Of a stretch of DNA of 64,000 nt, positions 62,155 through 64,000 are shown one piece after another. Every line of letters begins with the position of its first letter. Position 1 is the stretch's first letter. The DNA is from Chitinibacter bivalviorum (GTDB lineage: Bacteria > Pseudomonadota > Gammaproteobacteria > Burkholderiales > Chitinibacteraceae): NCBI RefSeq assembly GCF_013403565.1, contig NZ_CP058627.1:62001-126000 (forward strand), given 5' to 3'. The position numbers were made by a program, and so were the translations under genes. The notes below the pieces were generated by a model, which was not told the DNA's origin, did no database searches, and saw nothing but the letters and a program-made list of their open reading frames with translations.

Positions 62155-63125
62155 TGCGCGCGCCTTAAACTCACATCGCCCGTGTGAATGAGTTTTTCAC
62201 CTTCGGTGCTTAATAGCCGCAGCGAGCCGTCGGGCGCGAGCCCGATTAAAGTACCGCTTTGGATTTGCCCATTGGGCGCGATGATATTGACCATCTGCTG
62301 CTGCCAGACGTTTAAGGTTTCCCATTGTGGCAAAAAGGGCGCAAAGCCTTGCTGGGCAAACGTGTCTAGGCCCGATTCGAGCGCCGACAAGAGGCGGCCG
62401 AATAATTCGTTACGACCGCAGCGCAAACCATGGTGAGACAGGCTGGTCGCGGATTGATCGAGTTCGCTTTGCCAATGCGCCGGAAAAGCGATGTTTAGCC
62501 CGATACCAATCACCACTTGTGCGGGGCCCAAGGCATCGCCTTGCATTTCAATCAAAATGCCACCGACCTTGGCAACCTCACCCGTGTCGTTAAGCTTGAT
62601 CAATAAATCGTTGGGCCACTTCAGACCGATCTGCTCGACGCCTAATTGGCGCAGTGTCTGCGCGACAGTGGCGCCCACGGCGAGTGATAAGCCGGCTAAT
62701 TGGGCTGGGCCGCCATTAAATTGCCACGCCAGCGAAAACATCAGGCTGCCGCCAAGGGCGCCCAGCCAGCGACGACCAAGACGACCGCGTCCGCCTGTTT
62801 GCCATTCGGTGGCAAGTACCTGGCCATGCTGCGGGTTTTTAATCAGCTGGCGATTGGTCGACTCAATGGTATTGCTCAGGGAAATAGATAATACCGAGTC
62901 TTTAGCTAGATACTGCCCGATAGTATGGCTGTCTAGCCAATCTATGGCTTGGGCAAGTTGGTAACCCGCGCCACTACGGCGTTCGAGTACGATGCCATAT
63001 TGCTCGGCCTGAGCCAGTGCGGTTGAGACACTGGCCCGTGAAATCCCGAGTCGCTCTGCAATGACAGTGCCAGAGGTGAAATGGTGCGCATCAAGTTCGC
63101 GCAAAAGGCGGATGGTGTCGGTCAT
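62151..63125 (-). CDS. birA: Biotin--[acetyl-CoA-carboxylase] ligase with DNA-binding domain
   Basis: A 324-residue biotin protein ligase. An N-terminal winged helix (TVIAERLGISRASVSTALAQAEQYG) is kept, so it may also repress biotin genes. The catalytic domain has ATEWQTGGRGRLGRRW (biotinyl-AMP loop), GLKWPNDLLIKLN and VGGILIEMQG, followed by a short C-terminal SH3-like domain. It is the first gene of the birA-coaX-SPOR operon. No biotin operator target is visible here. Confidence 0.95.
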   Translation of the reverse strand: MTDTIRLLRELDAHHFTSGTVIAERLGISRASVSTALAQAEQYGIVLERRSGAGYQLAQAIDWLDSHTIGQYLAKDSVLSISLSNTIESTNRQLIKNPQHGQVLATEWQTGGRGRLGRRWLGALGGSLMFSLAWQFNGGPAQLAGLSLAVGATVAQTLRQLGVEQIGLKWPNDLLIKLNDTGEVAKVGGILIEMQGDALGPAQVVIGIGLNIAFPAHWQSELDQSATSLSHHGLRCGRNELFGRLLSALESGLDTFAQQGFAPFLPQWETLNVWQQQMVNIIAPNGQIQSGTLIGLAPDGSLRLLSTEGEKLIHTGDVSLRRAQ

Positions 63126-63172
63126 GGGCGTATTTTACGAGAAATGCCGCCCATACGGTAATTCGTGCGGCC

Positions 63173-63748
63173 TTAGATGCCGTTTTCATCGCCGGTTAAT
63201 AAAGCGGGGCTGGCACCCATGCTTTCAACGACGTGGTTTTGGTTGGTGTAAATACACAAATCACCGGCGATTTCGAGCGCTTTTTTCACACAAACTTCGG
63301 GCGGGAAATCGGTGTTTTCCAATAAAGCGCGTGCAGCCGCTTGTGCGTACGCGCCGCCCGAGCCAATTGCGGCAATGCCGCCTTCGGGTTCGAGCACATC
63401 GCCATTACCAGTAATCACGAGCGTTGCCGTTGGGTCGGCCACAATCAGCATCGCTTCCAGTTTGCGCAACATGCGATCGGTGCGCCAGTCTTTGGCCATT
63501 TCGACCGCCGCGCGGGTGAGGTGACCTTGGTGTTTTTCTAGTTTGGATTCAAAACGCTCAAACAAGGTAAACGCATCTGCCGTACCGCCAGCAAAACCAA
63601 CAATGACCTGATCCCGATAGAGTTTGCGCACTTTACGGGCGGTGCCTTTGATCACGATATTGCCCAGCGTCACCTGCCCATCGCCGCCGACCGCCACGTG
63701 ACTGCCGCGGCGTACCGATACGATCGTTGTGCCGTCAAATTGCTCCAT
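63173..63748 (-). CDS. hslV: ATP-dependent protease subunit HslV
   Basis: The peptidase of the HslUV (ClpQY) complex. After removal of the first residues the catalytic N-terminal Thr is in [38 protein letters not shown] and [15 protein letters not shown] are conserved. The 191-residue frame starts MEQFDG, as in Neisseria relatives, which is a few residues longer than in E. coli and requires processing to expose the Thr. hslU is expected outside the window or elsewhere. Confidence 0.95.
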   Translation of the reverse strand: MEQFDGTTIVSVRRGSHVAVGGDGQVTLGNIVIKGTARKVRKLYRDQVIVGFAGGTADAFTLFERFESKLEKHQGHLTRAAVEMAKDWRTDRMLRKLEAMLIVADPTATLVITGNGDVLEPEGGIAAIGSGGAYAQAAARALLENTDFPPEVCVKKALEIAGDLCIYTNQNHVVESMGASPALLTGDENGI

Positions 63749-63859
63749 GCTTTACTCCTGCTGATTCAGTTGGATGCTGTGTATGTGGCGGCGGTAGGTC
63801 GGAATTACAAGCGAAGTAGGCGGAGGCGACGCTGAGATGTGATTATTTTGGCCTTGAAT

Positions 63860-64000
63860 TTACTTTCTGAGCTCGACGCTGAGCATTTCATGAATGCTCA
63901 TCACTCGCAGTAGGGTATGGACCAGCGGATTGGTATTGATAAAGCGGACTTGACGCCCTTCTTGCAGCCATTTCATCGCCAAATTAAGCATTTGCCCCGC
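63860..64000 (-). CDS. STAS-domain protein (3' end only)
   Basis: The last 46 codons of a leftward gene, ending ...QVRFINTNPLVHTLLRVMSIHEMLSVELRK and a TAA at 63862-63860. The spacing of helices and the final strand resemble the C-terminus of anti-anti-sigma/STAS proteins. The rest lies beyond the window, so identity is tentative. Confidence 0.6.
   Translation of the reverse strand, partial: AGQMLNLAMKWLQEGRQVRFINTNPLVHTLLRVMSIHEMLSVELRK

Overview
The window looks like a chromosome segment of a chitin-associated betaproteobacterium of the order Neisseriales (Chitinibacteraceae-like). This is inferred from the mix of Entner-Doudoroff genes, two betaproteobacterial-type porins, the birA-coaX-SPOR and thiS-thiG-trmB arrangements, and a chitin-binding module on a secreted phospholipase. 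No RNA genes, CRISPR arrays, insertion sequences or prophage genes were seen.

Layout. 1-10.4 kb is central carbon metabolism: the 5' part of aceE, then a leftward zwf-pgl-hexR-pgi cluster divergent from a rightward edd-eda pair, followed by gap. Two near-consensus HexR boxes lie between zwf and edd. 10.4-13.5 kb carries two porin genes, each with its own terminator. 13.5-18.5 kb holds aroC, a DUF4136 lipoprotein, the squalene-pathway genes hpnD and hpnE, and an unusual short-chain dehydrogenase. 18.6-24.2 kb has a GGDEF-EAL protein, a DinG/YoaA helicase and mltG. 24.3-28.2 kb has two tandem alkaline phosphatases, the first behind a four-unit Pho box, and an uncharacterised secreted protein. 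28.2-31.1 kb has a PP2C phosphatase, a Ser/Thr kinase and yicC.

31.1-49.2 kb is the most interesting part. About 18 kb separates yicC from gmk-rpoZ-spoT, genes that often lie close together in related bacteria. The stretch is a phosphorus-scavenging island: a 2-aminoethylphosphonate ABC transporter, a PhnZ-like HD oxygenase, phnW, phnX, an aminophosphonate oxidoreductase, a lipoprotein glycerophosphodiesterase, a GntR/UTRA regulator, a Tat-exported phospholipase C ending in a LamG-like domain and a chitin-binding CBM5/12 module, and a PQQ-type sugar dehydrogenase. A cytoplasmic TPR-GGDEF protein with an overlapping all-helical partner gene sits inside it. Palindromes of the form CATCTAGATG (three perfect copies beside the GntR gene and phospholipase promoter, one before phnW, one variant before the transporter) suggest one regulon. 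Pho-box-like repeats before the transporter and the glycerophosphodiesterase add phosphate-starvation control.

49.2-64 kb returns to conserved genes: gmk, rpoZ, spoT, a large MscS-type channel, thiS, thiG, a GNAT acetyltransferase, trmB, a FlgP/FlgT-like pair plus an unknown secreted protein, a SPOR protein, coaX, birA, hslV and the end of a STAS-domain gene. Intergenic palindromic elements at 25.9, 56.2 and 57.9 kb include two copies of a dispersed repeat family. Gene functions are assigned from recognisable motifs only; no database search was run.
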